Shown in pieces: positions 17,751-26,397 of a stretch of DNA of 64,000 bases; position 1 is the stretch's first letter; each line of letters opens with the position of its first letter. The DNA comes from Cyclobacteriaceae bacterium. Lineage in GTDB: Bacteria; Bacteroidota; Bacteroidia; Cytophagales; Cyclobacteriaceae. The stretch is taken from assembly GCA_023151255.1 (NCBI GenBank), contig JAKLJG010000009.1:1-64000 (forward strand). The letters are read 5' to 3'. The notes beneath the pieces were generated by a model, which worked only from the letters and a program-made list of their open reading frames with translations, did no database searches and had not been told where the DNA came from. The position numbers and the translations under genes are program-made.

Positions 17751-20045
17751 ATGATTAACTCTTCACACGCCAAGAATAACCCTGCATTGTTCGTCTTTTT
17801 ACCTGTACTGTACACGGTATGGTCGGATGCTGTACTAACCCCTACCGAAATCAAGAGCCTTGAGGCAGTAATCGAAAAGCAAACGTGGCTTGATAAAGAG
17901 GAACGTGAGTTTCTTCGTTCATTGATTAACCCGGCAAATCCGCCCAAACCATCAGAGTTAAAAAACTGGTTAAGCGAAATTTTGAAAGTGAGCACCACCC
18001 CTGAGGATTCATTGGCCGACATCGGGGTTAAGCTGGCTGCTCTGCATTCATCGGGCAAAGCAAACATTTCTGAACAAGCACTTCACTCACTGGCCGGGAT
18101 CGAACAAAGCCTTGGACTTATTGGTCGTGAAGCTACCTATACTTTTCATCCGGAGTATCGCAGGTCCATTACCCAAAAGCAAGCCACCCAGCATACCTTC
18201 GATGTTTCCACCCTGACAAAGATATTGGATGGCGACCAGGCTGCCCTGATCAGCAAGGTGAAGACCATACTTTCCGATCCGGAATTTGCGTACATCGAAA
18301 CCGACAACCTGGGCGAATACCGCGCAAAAGTTTTGCATTGGGCAAAATTACTGGCTAAACAGGGGCTTGGAGCCTTGGCTTATCCAAAAGAATACGGAGG
18401 AATCAGCAGCATGGCTGAATACTTTACGGTGATGGAAACATTAAGTTATCATGACCTGAGCCTGGTGGTAAAATTTGGAGTCCAGTTTGGATTGTGGGGT
18501 ATGAGTGTTTACTTTTTAGGAACAGCAAAACATCATAAAAAATACTTAAAGGATATTGGTACGCTGGAACTGCCCGGTTGCTTTGCCATGACGGAAACGG
18601 GACATGGCTCCAATGTACGCGGTGTGGAAACAACGGCCACATATAATCACCATAACAAAACATTTACCATCCACACTCCTAATGAAGCCGCACAGAAAGA
18701 ATACATTGGCAATGCAGCACTTCATGGCCACATGGCTACAGTATTTGCCAAACTGATTGTTGACGGAAAAGATTATGGCGTGAACGCATTTGTTGTTCCG
18801 CTTCGCGATAAGCAGGGTAATCTGCTACCTGGTATTACCATTAAAGATTGCGGCAGAAAGCTTGGCTTAAATGGTGTAGATAACGGTGTGATTCGGTTTA
18901 CCAATGTGGTTATTCCAAAAGATGAAATGCTCGACCGGTTTGCCTGGGTAAATGAAGAAGGCCGATTTGAAAGCCCGATAACCAGCGATAACCGCAGGTT
19001 TTTTACCATGCTGGGCACCCTGGTTGGCGGCCGAATAGGCATACCCCGTTCGGGTAATGCGGCTTCAAAAGCAGGACTGACCATTGCCATCCGGTATGGT
19101 GACAAGCGAACGCAGTTTGGTCCTGAAGGTGCAGCCGAAGTGCCTATCCTGAACTACCGAACGCATCAACGGAGGCTCATGCCGTTGCTTGCCAACGCCT
19201 ACGCCCTGCATTTTGCACTTCAGTACTTAACCAAGCGGTTTGTAGAGCGAACCGAAGAAGAAATGCAGGAAATTGAAGCTCTTGCAGCCGGACTGAAAGC
19301 CTGGGCTACATGGAATACCACGGCAACATTACAGGAATGCCGGGAAGCCTGTGGTGGAAAAGGATACCTCTTTGAAAACCGCATCGGCAGTCTGAAAAAT
19401 GACACCGACATCTACACCACCTTTGAAGGAGATAACACTGTGCTTATGCAGCTGGTGGCCAAAAGCAGGCTTACCGAGTTTAAACAAGAGTTCAGCAGCA
19501 TGAATGCATTTGGTTTATTGAACTACCTGGCAAGCCAGGCGGCAACATCAATAACTGAAATGAATCCCATCATCATCCGTAATACCGATGAGGAGCACCT
19601 GCTTGACCCGGAGTTTCACCTTAATGCATTTCGTTACCGTGAGCGGGATATCCTCATATCAGTAGCCAAACGGCTGAAACGCCATATTGATGACGGCATG
19701 GACTCGTTCGATGCTTTTAATGTGTGTCAGCACCACTTGATACAGGTTGGCTTTGACTATGTTGAAAGGATGATTATGGAGCAGTTTTTCGAGGCAGTAA
19801 AGACCGTGACCGATGAGAAGTGCCGGTTCGTACTACGCAAACTTTATAACCTATACGCCATTTCCCAGCTTGAAAAAAATAAAGGATGGTACCTTGAACA
19901 GGGTTATATGGAAGGAGTAAAAACAAAGGCCATCCGTAAATTATTTAACCAACTTTGCTGGGATATCCGTAAAGATGCGGTACCCCTGGTTGATGCCTTT
20001 AACATTCCGGCTAATTGCCTGGCTGCGCCTATTGCAGTTCAATAG
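17751..20045 (+). CDS. Acyl-CoA dehydrogenase/oxidase-like flavoprotein with N-terminal extension
   Basis: This 764-residue protein is longer than standard acyl-CoA dehydrogenases (~380) and closer to peroxisomal-type acyl-CoA oxidases. The oxidase-like FAD loop CFAMTETGHGSN is at about 277-288, and the catalytic Glu is likely Glu559 in TTFEGDNTVLM. Residues 10-125 form an extra helical domain ahead of the enzyme, with hydrophobic and acidic spacing that recalls TerB-like modules (tentative). It should introduce a trans-2,3 double bond into acyl-CoAs. It lies 9 bp after osmC, a peroxidase, which suits a peroxide-producing oxidase (inference). Its stop overlaps the convergent gene by 7 bp. Confidence 0.87.
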   Translation: MINSSHAKNNPALFVFLPVLYTVWSDAVLTPTEIKSLEAVIEKQTWLDKEEREFLRSLINPANPPKPSELKNWLSEILKVSTTPEDSLADIGVKLAALHSSGKANISEQALHSLAGIEQSLGLIGREATYTFHPEYRRSITQKQATQHTFDVSTLTKILDGDQAALISKVKTILSDPEFAYIETDNLGEYRAKVLHWAKLLAKQGLGALAYPKEYGGISSMAEYFTVMETLSYHDLSLVVKFGVQFGLWGMSVYFLGTAKHHKKYLKDIGTLELPGCFAMTETGHGSNVRGVETTATYNHHNKTFTIHTPNEAAQKEYIGNAALHGHMATVFAKLIVDGKDYGVNAFVVPLRDKQGNLLPGITIKDCGRKLGLNGVDNGVIRFTNVVIPKDEMLDRFAWVNEEGRFESPITSDNRRFFTMLGTLVGGRIGIPRSGNAASKAGLTIAIRYGDKRTQFGPEGAAEVPILNYRTHQRRLMPLLANAYALHFALQYLTKRFVERTEEEMQEIEALAAGLKAWATWNTTATLQECREACGGKGYLFENRIGSLKNDTDIYTTFEGDNTVLMQLVAKSRLTEFKQEFSSMNAFGLLNYLASQAATSITEMNPIIIRNTDEEHLLDPEFHLNAFRYRERDILISVAKRLKRHIDDGMDSFDAFNVCQHHLIQVGFDYVERMIMEQFFEAVKTVTDEKCRFVLRKLYNLYAISQLEKNKGWYLEQGYMEGVKTKAIRKLFNQLCWDIRKDAVPLVDAFNIPANCLAAPIAVQ

Positions 20046-20857
20046 TCGGTTTTGATGTTCTTGTTAAACGGGATTTTAAACTGAAAAGCAACATTTTCAT
20101 CGGTGCTGTCGTCCAGAACATCTAAACCGTATCTGATTTTTTTCGGATCATCATAAACAAAAGTACCAAACAGCCGGTCCCAGATGGAGAACATGTTGCC
20201 AAAGTTAGCGTCAGTCCACGGGCGCTTGTAGTGGTGGTGAAACTTGTGGGTGTTAGGCGTAATAAAAATATAGCTAAGGGGTTTATCTATCCACACCGGC
20301 AGATAAATATTGGCGTGCGTAAAGTAGGTGAAGAACACGGTTAATATACGGTAAAAGAAATAATAAGCCGGTGGTGCACCCGTTACGATAACCACAATCA
20401 ATGCAAAAATTTCACGCATGGCAAAATCTCCCGGGTGGTGCCGTGTGCCACTGGTCGCATCCAGGTGTGTGTCGCTGTGGTGTACCATGTGGAACTTCCA
20501 CATCCATTTATACTTGTGCAGTAAAAAATGAATGAAATACTGGGCCACCAGCTCGAACAACAGGATGCAACCAAGTAATTCAACCCAAACCGGTAAATTA
20601 ATAAGGTAAACTAATCCAAACTGATTTTGTTTTGTCCATTCAAAAACGCCAACTGTAGCAAGGCCAAACAACGTGTTAATGACCAGCGTTGTGGAAAGAA
20701 ATACAAAATTAACCCCGGCATGTTTCCATTTACGGTAATTAAATGCAAACAGCGGGAAATTACCCTCCAGTATCCAACATACAACAAGGCAGATTAGTAT
20801 CCATGCCCCACGTTGCCAGGTGGGCATTGCTTCAAAAAATTGTAAGAATGATTCCAT
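20039..20857 (-). CDS. Sterol desaturase / fatty acid hydroxylase family membrane enzyme
   Basis: About 272 residues from the ATG at 20857; a TTG start at 20887 is possible. There are four to five hydrophobic helices. The di-iron His boxes of the family are present: HFLLHKY, FHMVHHSDTHLD, TRHHP and HKFHHHYKRP. The late motif NFGNMFSIWDRLFGTF is characteristic. It is an inner-membrane non-haem di-iron oxygenase acting on a lipid; the substrate is unknown. It starts 30 bp after the nitronate monooxygenase stop on the same strand, so they may be co-expressed. Confidence 0.92.
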   Translation of the reverse strand: MESFLQFFEAMPTWQRGAWILICLVVCWILEGNFPLFAFNYRKWKHAGVNFVFLSTTLVINTLFGLATVGVFEWTKQNQFGLVYLINLPVWVELLGCILLFELVAQYFIHFLLHKYKWMWKFHMVHHSDTHLDATSGTRHHPGDFAMREIFALIVVIVTGAPPAYYFFYRILTVFFTYFTHANIYLPVWIDKPLSYIFITPNTHKFHHHYKRPWTDANFGNMFSIWDRLFGTFVYDDPKKIRYGLDVLDDSTDENVAFQFKIPFNKNIKTDY

Positions 20858-20887
20858 CCGGTTATAGGTAAGTTCAAAAATAATCAA

Positions 20888-21874
20888 TCAGGCGGATTGT
20901 GTATACTCAGCCGTCAGTTGCTGCAGAATTGCCTTCATCGGGCGGATGGCATGCACATGCTCTATAGCGGGCCCGGCACACCAAACTGTTTTGTAGGTGG
21001 CCCCGAAGGCGGCTCTTTCTACGGCCTTCATACCCCGAATAGCGAGCAACATTTTGGCATATCGCTTAAGTGTTTTATTGTTGTTTATGATTTTTTCAAG
21101 CCAGGTTGCTTTAGTACCCAATTGCTGAACATACGGGGTATTGATTACCGTTAATGGCGAACCCGACATTTTTGTAGTAAGCACAATATCCTTTTCGCCA
21201 TAATCAATGCAGGCTTGCTTATACTCCTTCGAAACAGGCGATTCTTCGCTGGCAATGAAAATGGTACCCACCGATACTCCGGCTGCCCCCCACTCCATCG
21301 CCTGTTTAATATCTTTTCCGCTGGCGATTCCGCCTGCAGATATAATGGGTAGGGCAATGTTATCTTTCAACAACTTAATCAAATCATATGGGCTGACTTT
21401 ACCGGCATGTCCCCCGGCCCTGCTGTTAACAGCAATCACAGCATCGGCACCGAGCGCCTCCACTTTTTTGGCGTATGCCAGGTCAACCACATCGCAAAAA
21501 ACTTTTATGCCAAGGGGTTTGCATTGTTCTATTACCTCCTGAGGATTACCCAGTGAGGTAATAATAAAATCAACGCGAAGTTCCAGCAGCGTCTTTAACT
21601 GCGCCCGGTATTTAGGATTTGACTTATTAACTATCAGATTAACACCAAAAGGTTTATCAGAAGCTGCTTTAATCTCCTGTATTGCTGCCCGTAACTCTGA
21701 ATCGGTTCGGTAATTCAAGGCCGGAAATGCTGCGGTAACCCCGCTGGCCAAAGCCGCTTTCACCATTGCGGTATTTGAAATAAGAAACATCGGGGCTACT
21801 ATAATTGGGTAGTCAATGGGTAATAGATCACAAAGGTTGATTTGTGTTATTGAAAAATTAAAAGTTTTAGTCAT
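20888..21874 (-). CDS. Nitronate monooxygenase family flavoprotein
   Basis: A 328-residue TIM-barrel FMN enzyme of the nitronate monooxygenase (2-nitropropane dioxygenase) family. Visible motifs are PIIVAPMFLISN near the start, FGVNLIV, the central VNSRAGGHAGKVSPYDL, LPIISAGGIASGKD and GAAGVSVGTIF for FMN phosphate binding. The C-terminus contains KTVWCAGPAIEHVHA. The family oxidises alkyl nitronates; close relatives can be enoyl-ACP reductases (FabK), so the substrate is not certain. Confidence 0.9.
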   Translation of the reverse strand: MTKTFNFSITQINLCDLLPIDYPIIVAPMFLISNTAMVKAALASGVTAAFPALNYRTDSELRAAIQEIKAASDKPFGVNLIVNKSNPKYRAQLKTLLELRVDFIITSLGNPQEVIEQCKPLGIKVFCDVVDLAYAKKVEALGADAVIAVNSRAGGHAGKVSPYDLIKLLKDNIALPIISAGGIASGKDIKQAMEWGAAGVSVGTIFIASEESPVSKEYKQACIDYGEKDIVLTTKMSGSPLTVINTPYVQQLGTKATWLEKIINNNKTLKRYAKMLLAIRGMKAVERAAFGATYKTVWCAGPAIEHVHAIRPMKAILQQLTAEYTQSA

Positions 21875-21977
21875 GGGTTAATTATAAATAAAATTCAGGT
21901 TTCACTTTATACTTTATGTTGATGTACCGATTAAACTAAGTTCATTATTTAAAAATACTCAATTTATACTGGTCATC

Positions 21978-21985
21978 TACTTTTG
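21978..21985 (+). promoter_or_regulatory. Bacteroidota -7 element before the PAP2 gene
   Basis: TACTTTTG matches TAnnTTTG exactly, 16 bp before the ATG at 22002. No clear -33 TTTG. The short leader would be about 10 nt. Confidence 0.42.
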
Positions 21986-22001
21986 AAAAAATCAATAGTG
22001 G

Positions 22002-22682
22002 ATGACTGAAAACTTGCGATTCAACTTGCTATACTATCTGGGTGTTTGTCTGCTTCTTTTAACTTTAACTTCTCTATTTGGCCGCGGAAACGAAGTATAT
22101 GCCTTAAACAGTCTCCATTCGCCTGAACTTGATATTTACTTTTCTTCAATTACCGAGCTTGGAAATTCGCTTTATTACCTGCCTATACTAATTGTACTTC
22201 TGTTTATGCGTTTTGATTATCCACTCATGTTTTTAATAACCGGGCTGGCACACGCCATAATCGTTAGTATTTTTAAGCAAGTGCTATTTCCTATGGCGCC
22301 ACGCCCGATAAAGGTTTTAGACATTGAACAACTCTATTTAGTACCCGGGATAATCGTGCATAAAATAATGTCTTTTCCGTCAGGTCACACGGCCACAGCT
22401 TTTGCATTTCTGGTACTATTATCAATTTTATTTCGCAGCAGGCTGGTTACGGTGTTGTTGTCGTTTATTGCAGTTTCTGTTGCCCTGTCGCGTGTTTATC
22501 TTCTTCAGCACTTTGGAATTGATGTCGCTGTCGGTGCACTTATAGGCACTGCTACAACTATAATTACTTACTATTCATTTGAAGCCAGCCGTAAGCCAAA
22601 GTGGATGCTGTCCAGATTTCGTATTAATGGAGAATGGATAAATCGTAACCTGGTAAATATTAGGCAATTGTTTAACGTATAA
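22002..22682 (+). CDS. PAP2-family lipid phosphatase
   Basis: A 226-residue membrane phosphatase with about six helices and all three PAP2 signatures: K92 and RP101-102 (KQVLFPMAPRP), PSGHT at 126-130, and SRVYLLQHFGID with Arg164, His170 and Asp174. It removes phosphate from a lipid pyrophosphate or lipid A-type substrate on the periplasmic face. It sits beside GT39, GT2 and flippase-like genes, so recycling undecaprenyl pyrophosphate or dephosphorylating lipid A are the leading ideas (inference). The 3' end overlaps the convergent GT39 gene by 11 bp. Confidence 0.92.
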   Translation: MTENLRFNLLYYLGVCLLLLTLTSLFGRGNEVYALNSLHSPELDIYFSSITELGNSLYYLPILIVLLFMRFDYPLMFLITGLAHAIIVSIFKQVLFPMAPRPIKVLDIEQLYLVPGIIVHKIMSFPSGHTATAFAFLVLLSILFRSRLVTVLLSFIAVSVALSRVYLLQHFGIDVAVGALIGTATTIITYYSFEASRKPKWMLSRFRINGEWINRNLVNIRQLFNV

Positions 22683-24231
22683 GTATCACAGTTTCTGCAT
22701 GTTCAAAGAGATCTTGTGATCGAAAGACAACTTTAAAATCTGTTACTTTTAGTAAATCATTTAGGTATTTTGATCTGGTGATAACAAGCACTTGTTCAGA
22801 TTGCCCGGCCATCACTGACTTTAACTGTTCGAGATTCTTAATGTTTTCAATCGGTTTGCGGTTATCGAATACAAATGCAGGATTAAATTTTCCGTAACCG
22901 ATCAATCGATAATTCGCATATTGCGAGCGGATTGATTTACTTTTATTAACAGGGTTTAAATCATCCAAATTGGGATATACTACATAAAAAAAGATCAGCA
23001 TTGAGATAATCCAGCCGACACTCCAACTCAACACAAGCTTCGGTCCCACAAAACCTCGCGCGTAAATCCAACCAGCAAGCACACTCAACGGAAATAATGA
23101 AAACAAAATGGCATAACTTTTAAGGTTTTGCGTTGGTTCATACTGTTCTAAGCCGATATAGCCGGCAATTGGTATCGCAATAGAGGCAAACAACGCTATA
23201 AAAAACGGCACAAATACCTTGGATGGGGAAAACTCCTTACTAACAGCATTAAGGTACCTTCCCAGTACTATTGCCATAAACGGAATAACAGGCCCGATAT
23301 AGCCTGGCAGCATAGTCTTGGAGAATGAAAAGAACACCGTAATTATTACTATAACGAAAAGGCAATACACAATGAATGGTTCATCCCTTCTGAACCTACG
23401 TATCCATGATAGTGCCCTGATAATAAATACAGAATACGGAAATGTGGCAACCAGTAGAAAGAGTAATGGGGTAAAAAAGTACCCGCGGTGACCCTCCATG
23501 GTAGACACGTACCGATTGATGTTGTGATCAAGAAAAAAACCTCTGAGCCATTCTCCGTCTGTGGTCATACCAACAGCAATGTACCACGGTAAGGTAATTA
23601 GCAAAAATATAGCAGCGCCTTTTATTAGATGAAGCCGCTTTACTACGTACCATGTAAATGAATTGGTGTATACTAAATATGCGATTGCCACCAGGCCAGG
23701 AAATACCAGAGCAATCAACCCTTTAGTAAGAAACCCGAATGCAATACTTAAATAAAACGGAAAAAAGGCGGCTGCCTTGCCTTGGATCAATTCATAAAGG
23801 GATATGAAGGCAACTGCTAAGCAAAGTATAAGATAAGGGTCGGGCACAGCCATATGGAATTGCACTGCCAACTGCACCGAAGAAAGGCTAATTAGGCTAG
23901 AGTAAAGCGCTGTTTGCTCATTAGCCAACTTCGATACTTTCCTAAACAGGTAAAGTGTAAGCACAACTCCTGCCATAGCTGAAAATAACCTGGCTGAGAA
24001 TGCCGAAACACCAAAAAGCGAGTACGCAAGCATCATGAAATAATAATGCAACGGTGGCTTATCGGTTCTCAATTCGTTGTTAAAAGTTGGCACAATCAAA
24101 TCATTGCGCTGGAGCATCTCCATGGCGCATGAAGCATTCTTGGCTTCATCGAGAATATAGATTGAAGTACCCCAGATATTGGCTGTATACACAACAATCG
24201 CAATACAGCTTAAAAGAATAAGTCGTGTCAT
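22672..24231 (-). CDS. GT39/ArnT-like lipid-linked sugar transferase
   Basis: A 519-residue protein with an N-terminal helix, the acidic loop motif DEAKNASCAMEML right after it, TDKPPLHYYF, and about eleven further hydrophobic helices. This layout is that of the ArnT/PMT superfamily (GT-C fold), which takes a sugar from a polyprenyl phosphate in the periplasm and moves it to lipid A, protein or another glycan. It is divergent from the GT2 gene that could make the lipid-linked donor. Confidence 0.9.
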   Translation of the reverse strand: MTRLILLSCIAIVVYTANIWGTSIYILDEAKNASCAMEMLQRNDLIVPTFNNELRTDKPPLHYYFMMLAYSLFGVSAFSARLFSAMAGVVLTLYLFRKVSKLANEQTALYSSLISLSSVQLAVQFHMAVPDPYLILCLAVAFISLYELIQGKAAAFFPFYLSIAFGFLTKGLIALVFPGLVAIAYLVYTNSFTWYVVKRLHLIKGAAIFLLITLPWYIAVGMTTDGEWLRGFFLDHNINRYVSTMEGHRGYFFTPLLFLLVATFPYSVFIIRALSWIRRFRRDEPFIVYCLFVIVIITVFFSFSKTMLPGYIGPVIPFMAIVLGRYLNAVSKEFSPSKVFVPFFIALFASIAIPIAGYIGLEQYEPTQNLKSYAILFSLFPLSVLAGWIYARGFVGPKLVLSWSVGWIISMLIFFYVVYPNLDDLNPVNKSKSIRSQYANYRLIGYGKFNPAFVFDNRKPIENIKNLEQLKSVMAGQSEQVLVITRSKYLNDLLKVTDFKVVFRSQDLFEHAETVILIR

Positions 24232-24338
24232 TTTGACGGCAATATTTATTGAACAAATGATTATACTGATTATCTGGTATTAAAATTTTGTAAACACTTT
24301 AACACTCAGATTCAACTTAGTTTACAATGAGGCAACAA

Positions 24339-24346
24339 TAACTTTG
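24339..24346 (+). promoter_or_regulatory. Bacteroidota -7 element before the GT2 gene
   Basis: TAACTTTG matches TAnnTTTG, 36 bp before the ATG at 24383. It overlaps an in-frame TTG at 24344, which argues that the TTG is not the real start. Confidence 0.42.
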
Positions 24347-24382
24347 TTTACCAGCAATGTTGCCAGGCTAACTTGCATTCAC

Positions 24383-25345
24383 ATGGAGTTATCTGTAGTT
24401 GTTACACTGTTTAACGAAGAAGATAATGTCAGACCTCTTCTGAAAAACATTCAACAGGCATTACGGCCTATTGAATACGAAATAATACTTGTTGATGACG
24501 GCTCAACCGATAAAACGGTTGAACGCATCATGGAAAATTTCACTCCAGAACTTAAACTCGTAAGGCTAAGCACCAACTATGGGCAAACTGCGGCAATGGC
24601 TGCCGGCATAGCCGTTGCGAAAGGTGATTACATCGCTACAATGGATGGGGATTTGCAAAATGATGCAGCCGATATTCCAGCCATGCTGCTTAAACTTACC
24701 AAAGAAGGTTGGGACGTTGTTGCCGGTAACCGAGTTAATCGTAAAGACGGGTTTATTTTTAGGAAATTACCAAGTCAGCTGGCCAATGCCCTCATACGAT
24801 GGTTAAGTGGTGTTTCCATCAAGGATTACGGCTGTACACTTAAAGTATTTCGAAAAGAAATTGCTAAAAATCTTGGATTATACGGAGAGCTGCACCGATT
24901 CATTCCGATTCTGGCCGTTATGCAAGGGGGCAAAATCACCCAGGTTCATGTCAGGCATCACCCGCGTCTTAACGGGAAATCCAAATATGGTATGGGGCGG
25001 ACACTGAAAGTTGTGAGCGATTTGTTGCTCATGGTTTTTTTTAAAAAGTATTTAAAACGTCCAATTCACTTCTTCGGCCCGTTAGGCCTGTTCTCATTCC
25101 TCCTTGGCTTTGGTATTTCCTTTTACTTATTGATCATTAAAATTATGGGTCAGGATATTTGGGGAAGGCCGCTACTTATTCTCGGAGTTACACTTATACT
25201 GGCGGGTATTCAATTCCTGACTTTCGGAGTGATAACAGAACTTATGATGCGTACTTATTACGAATCGCAGCAGAAACCAACTTATACGATACGTGAAATT
25301 ATTGAGGGAAAGGAAACTATCCCCAGGCTTACAGTTAACTCTTAA
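24383..25345 (+). CDS. GT2 polyprenyl-phosphate sugar transferase (DPM/ArnC-like)
   Basis: About 320 residues from the ATG at 24383 (MELSVVVTLFNEEDN). GT-A motifs are VTLFNEEDN, IILVDDGSTD and TMDGDLQND, with the DxD-type metal site. Two membrane helices lie at about 225-250 and 260-290, as in dolichol-phosphate-mannose synthase and ArnC-like enzymes that load a sugar onto undecaprenyl phosphate. Its last 53 bp overlap the flippase-like gene. With the GT39 enzyme it would make and use a lipid-linked sugar (inference). Confidence 0.91.
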   Translation: MELSVVVTLFNEEDNVRPLLKNIQQALRPIEYEIILVDDGSTDKTVERIMENFTPELKLVRLSTNYGQTAAMAAGIAVAKGDYIATMDGDLQNDAADIPAMLLKLTKEGWDVVAGNRVNRKDGFIFRKLPSQLANALIRWLSGVSIKDYGCTLKVFRKEIAKNLGLYGELHRFIPILAVMQGGKITQVHVRHHPRLNGKSKYGMGRTLKVVSDLLLMVFFKKYLKRPIHFFGPLGLFSFLLGFGISFYLLIIKIMGQDIWGRPLLILGVTLILAGIQFLTFGVITELMMRTYYESQQKPTYTIREIIEGKETIPRLTVNS

Positions 25346-26177
25346 ACTTTTACTCACAGGGATTGCCCTTTATATTGTATTCCATAAAATTGATATAAAG
25401 GAAACGTGGAACTGGTTTCAGACTGTATCCATCTGGGCGCTGTTTACAGGTTTACTGTTGTACAATATTTCACAAGTGATCAGTTCAAAGCGCTTGGCCA
25501 TCTTCTTCGAAGCAGCGGGAATTACCGTTGGCTTTTTTCAAAATCTAAAGCTGTACTATAAGGGAATGTTCTACAACCTTTTTTTGCCGGGAGGAATCGG
25601 TGGAGATGGTTATAAAATATTTCAGCTTCATAGTAAGCAAAAGGTACCATTTGTTAAGAGTGCCCTCTCACTTCTGGCCGACCGGTCAAACGGAGCAATT
25701 GCGCTACTGGCTCTTTTGTTCGTAGCCGCACCGGCCAGCTTACAGTTTTCCAATAATGGTCTGAGTGCAATTAGCTTACTAAGTGCTATTGGCGTACCTA
25801 CTTTGTCCTATACGGTTGTCAAGCGGTATTTCTCTACGCTTCAACCAGTGTGGAATAAAGCATTGGTCTATTCAGCCGGAGTTCAGTTACTCCAACTGTT
25901 GGAAGGTGCCATCATTCTTCTAGCGTTAAATATACCTTTAGCGGAGCTCCCGGAATATTGCGTGGTTTTTCTTATTTCGTCTTTATTTTCAGCGATACCC
26001 TTTACAATAGGCGGTATTGGAGCACGTGAATTTGTTTTTGTTATTGCAGCCGATTACACGGTGGTTAATTCTGAAAAAGCTGTTGCATTCTCCCTGTTAT
26101 TCTTTATGATTAATGGTATTAGCTCAATCCCTGGGGGATTAATTAAAGCAGAAATTAATTCTAACAGAAACAGTTGA
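25293..26177 (+). CDS. Lysylphosphatidylglycerol synthase-like transmembrane protein (UPF0104)
   Basis: A 294-residue membrane protein with about eight helices. Family motifs are FYNLFLPGGIGGDGYK and AIPFTIGGIGAREFVF, as in the MprF flippase-domain and AglD-like family. It starts at GTG 25293 inside the GT2 gene (53-bp overlap), which implies coupled translation. The family is thought to move lipids, including polyprenyl-linked sugars, across the membrane. That would connect the cytoplasmic GT2 step to the periplasmic GT39 step (inference). Confidence 0.88.
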   Translation: MKLLRERKLSPGLQLTLKLLLTGIALYIVFHKIDIKETWNWFQTVSIWALFTGLLLYNISQVISSKRLAIFFEAAGITVGFFQNLKLYYKGMFYNLFLPGGIGGDGYKIFQLHSKQKVPFVKSALSLLADRSNGAIALLALLFVAAPASLQFSNNGLSAISLLSAIGVPTLSYTVVKRYFSTLQPVWNKALVYSAGVQLLQLLEGAIILLALNIPLAELPEYCVVFLISSLFSAIPFTIGGIGAREFVFVIAADYTVVNSEKAVAFSLLFFMINGISSIPGGLIKAEINSNRNS

Positions 26178-26397
26178 CATAACAACCATATGGAGTATTT
26201 TTTATAGCAAAACCAAAATACTTTGAAAAGTAAACTTTTCTTAGGCGCATTCTTACTTACTCCAATTAGGGAAGCTTTCAACGATGCTTGCTGACCAGAC
26301 AACCCCTTTCAAAAAGTAAAAACACCAAAAAACTCCTTGTTCTGTGTGGCTACCAATGCTTAAATTACCCTTATATACCTAAATAAAAATTGTCAAA

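Noticed and set aside
24344-24382. TTG start of the GT2 gene at 24344
   Set aside because: It lies within the -7 promoter element, and the family N-terminus matches the ATG at 24383.
26178-26397. The 220-bp gap before the OmpA gene, checked for a small gene or RNA
   Set aside because: Only short unconvincing frames and no clear promoter or hairpin were seen; I see nothing supportable.
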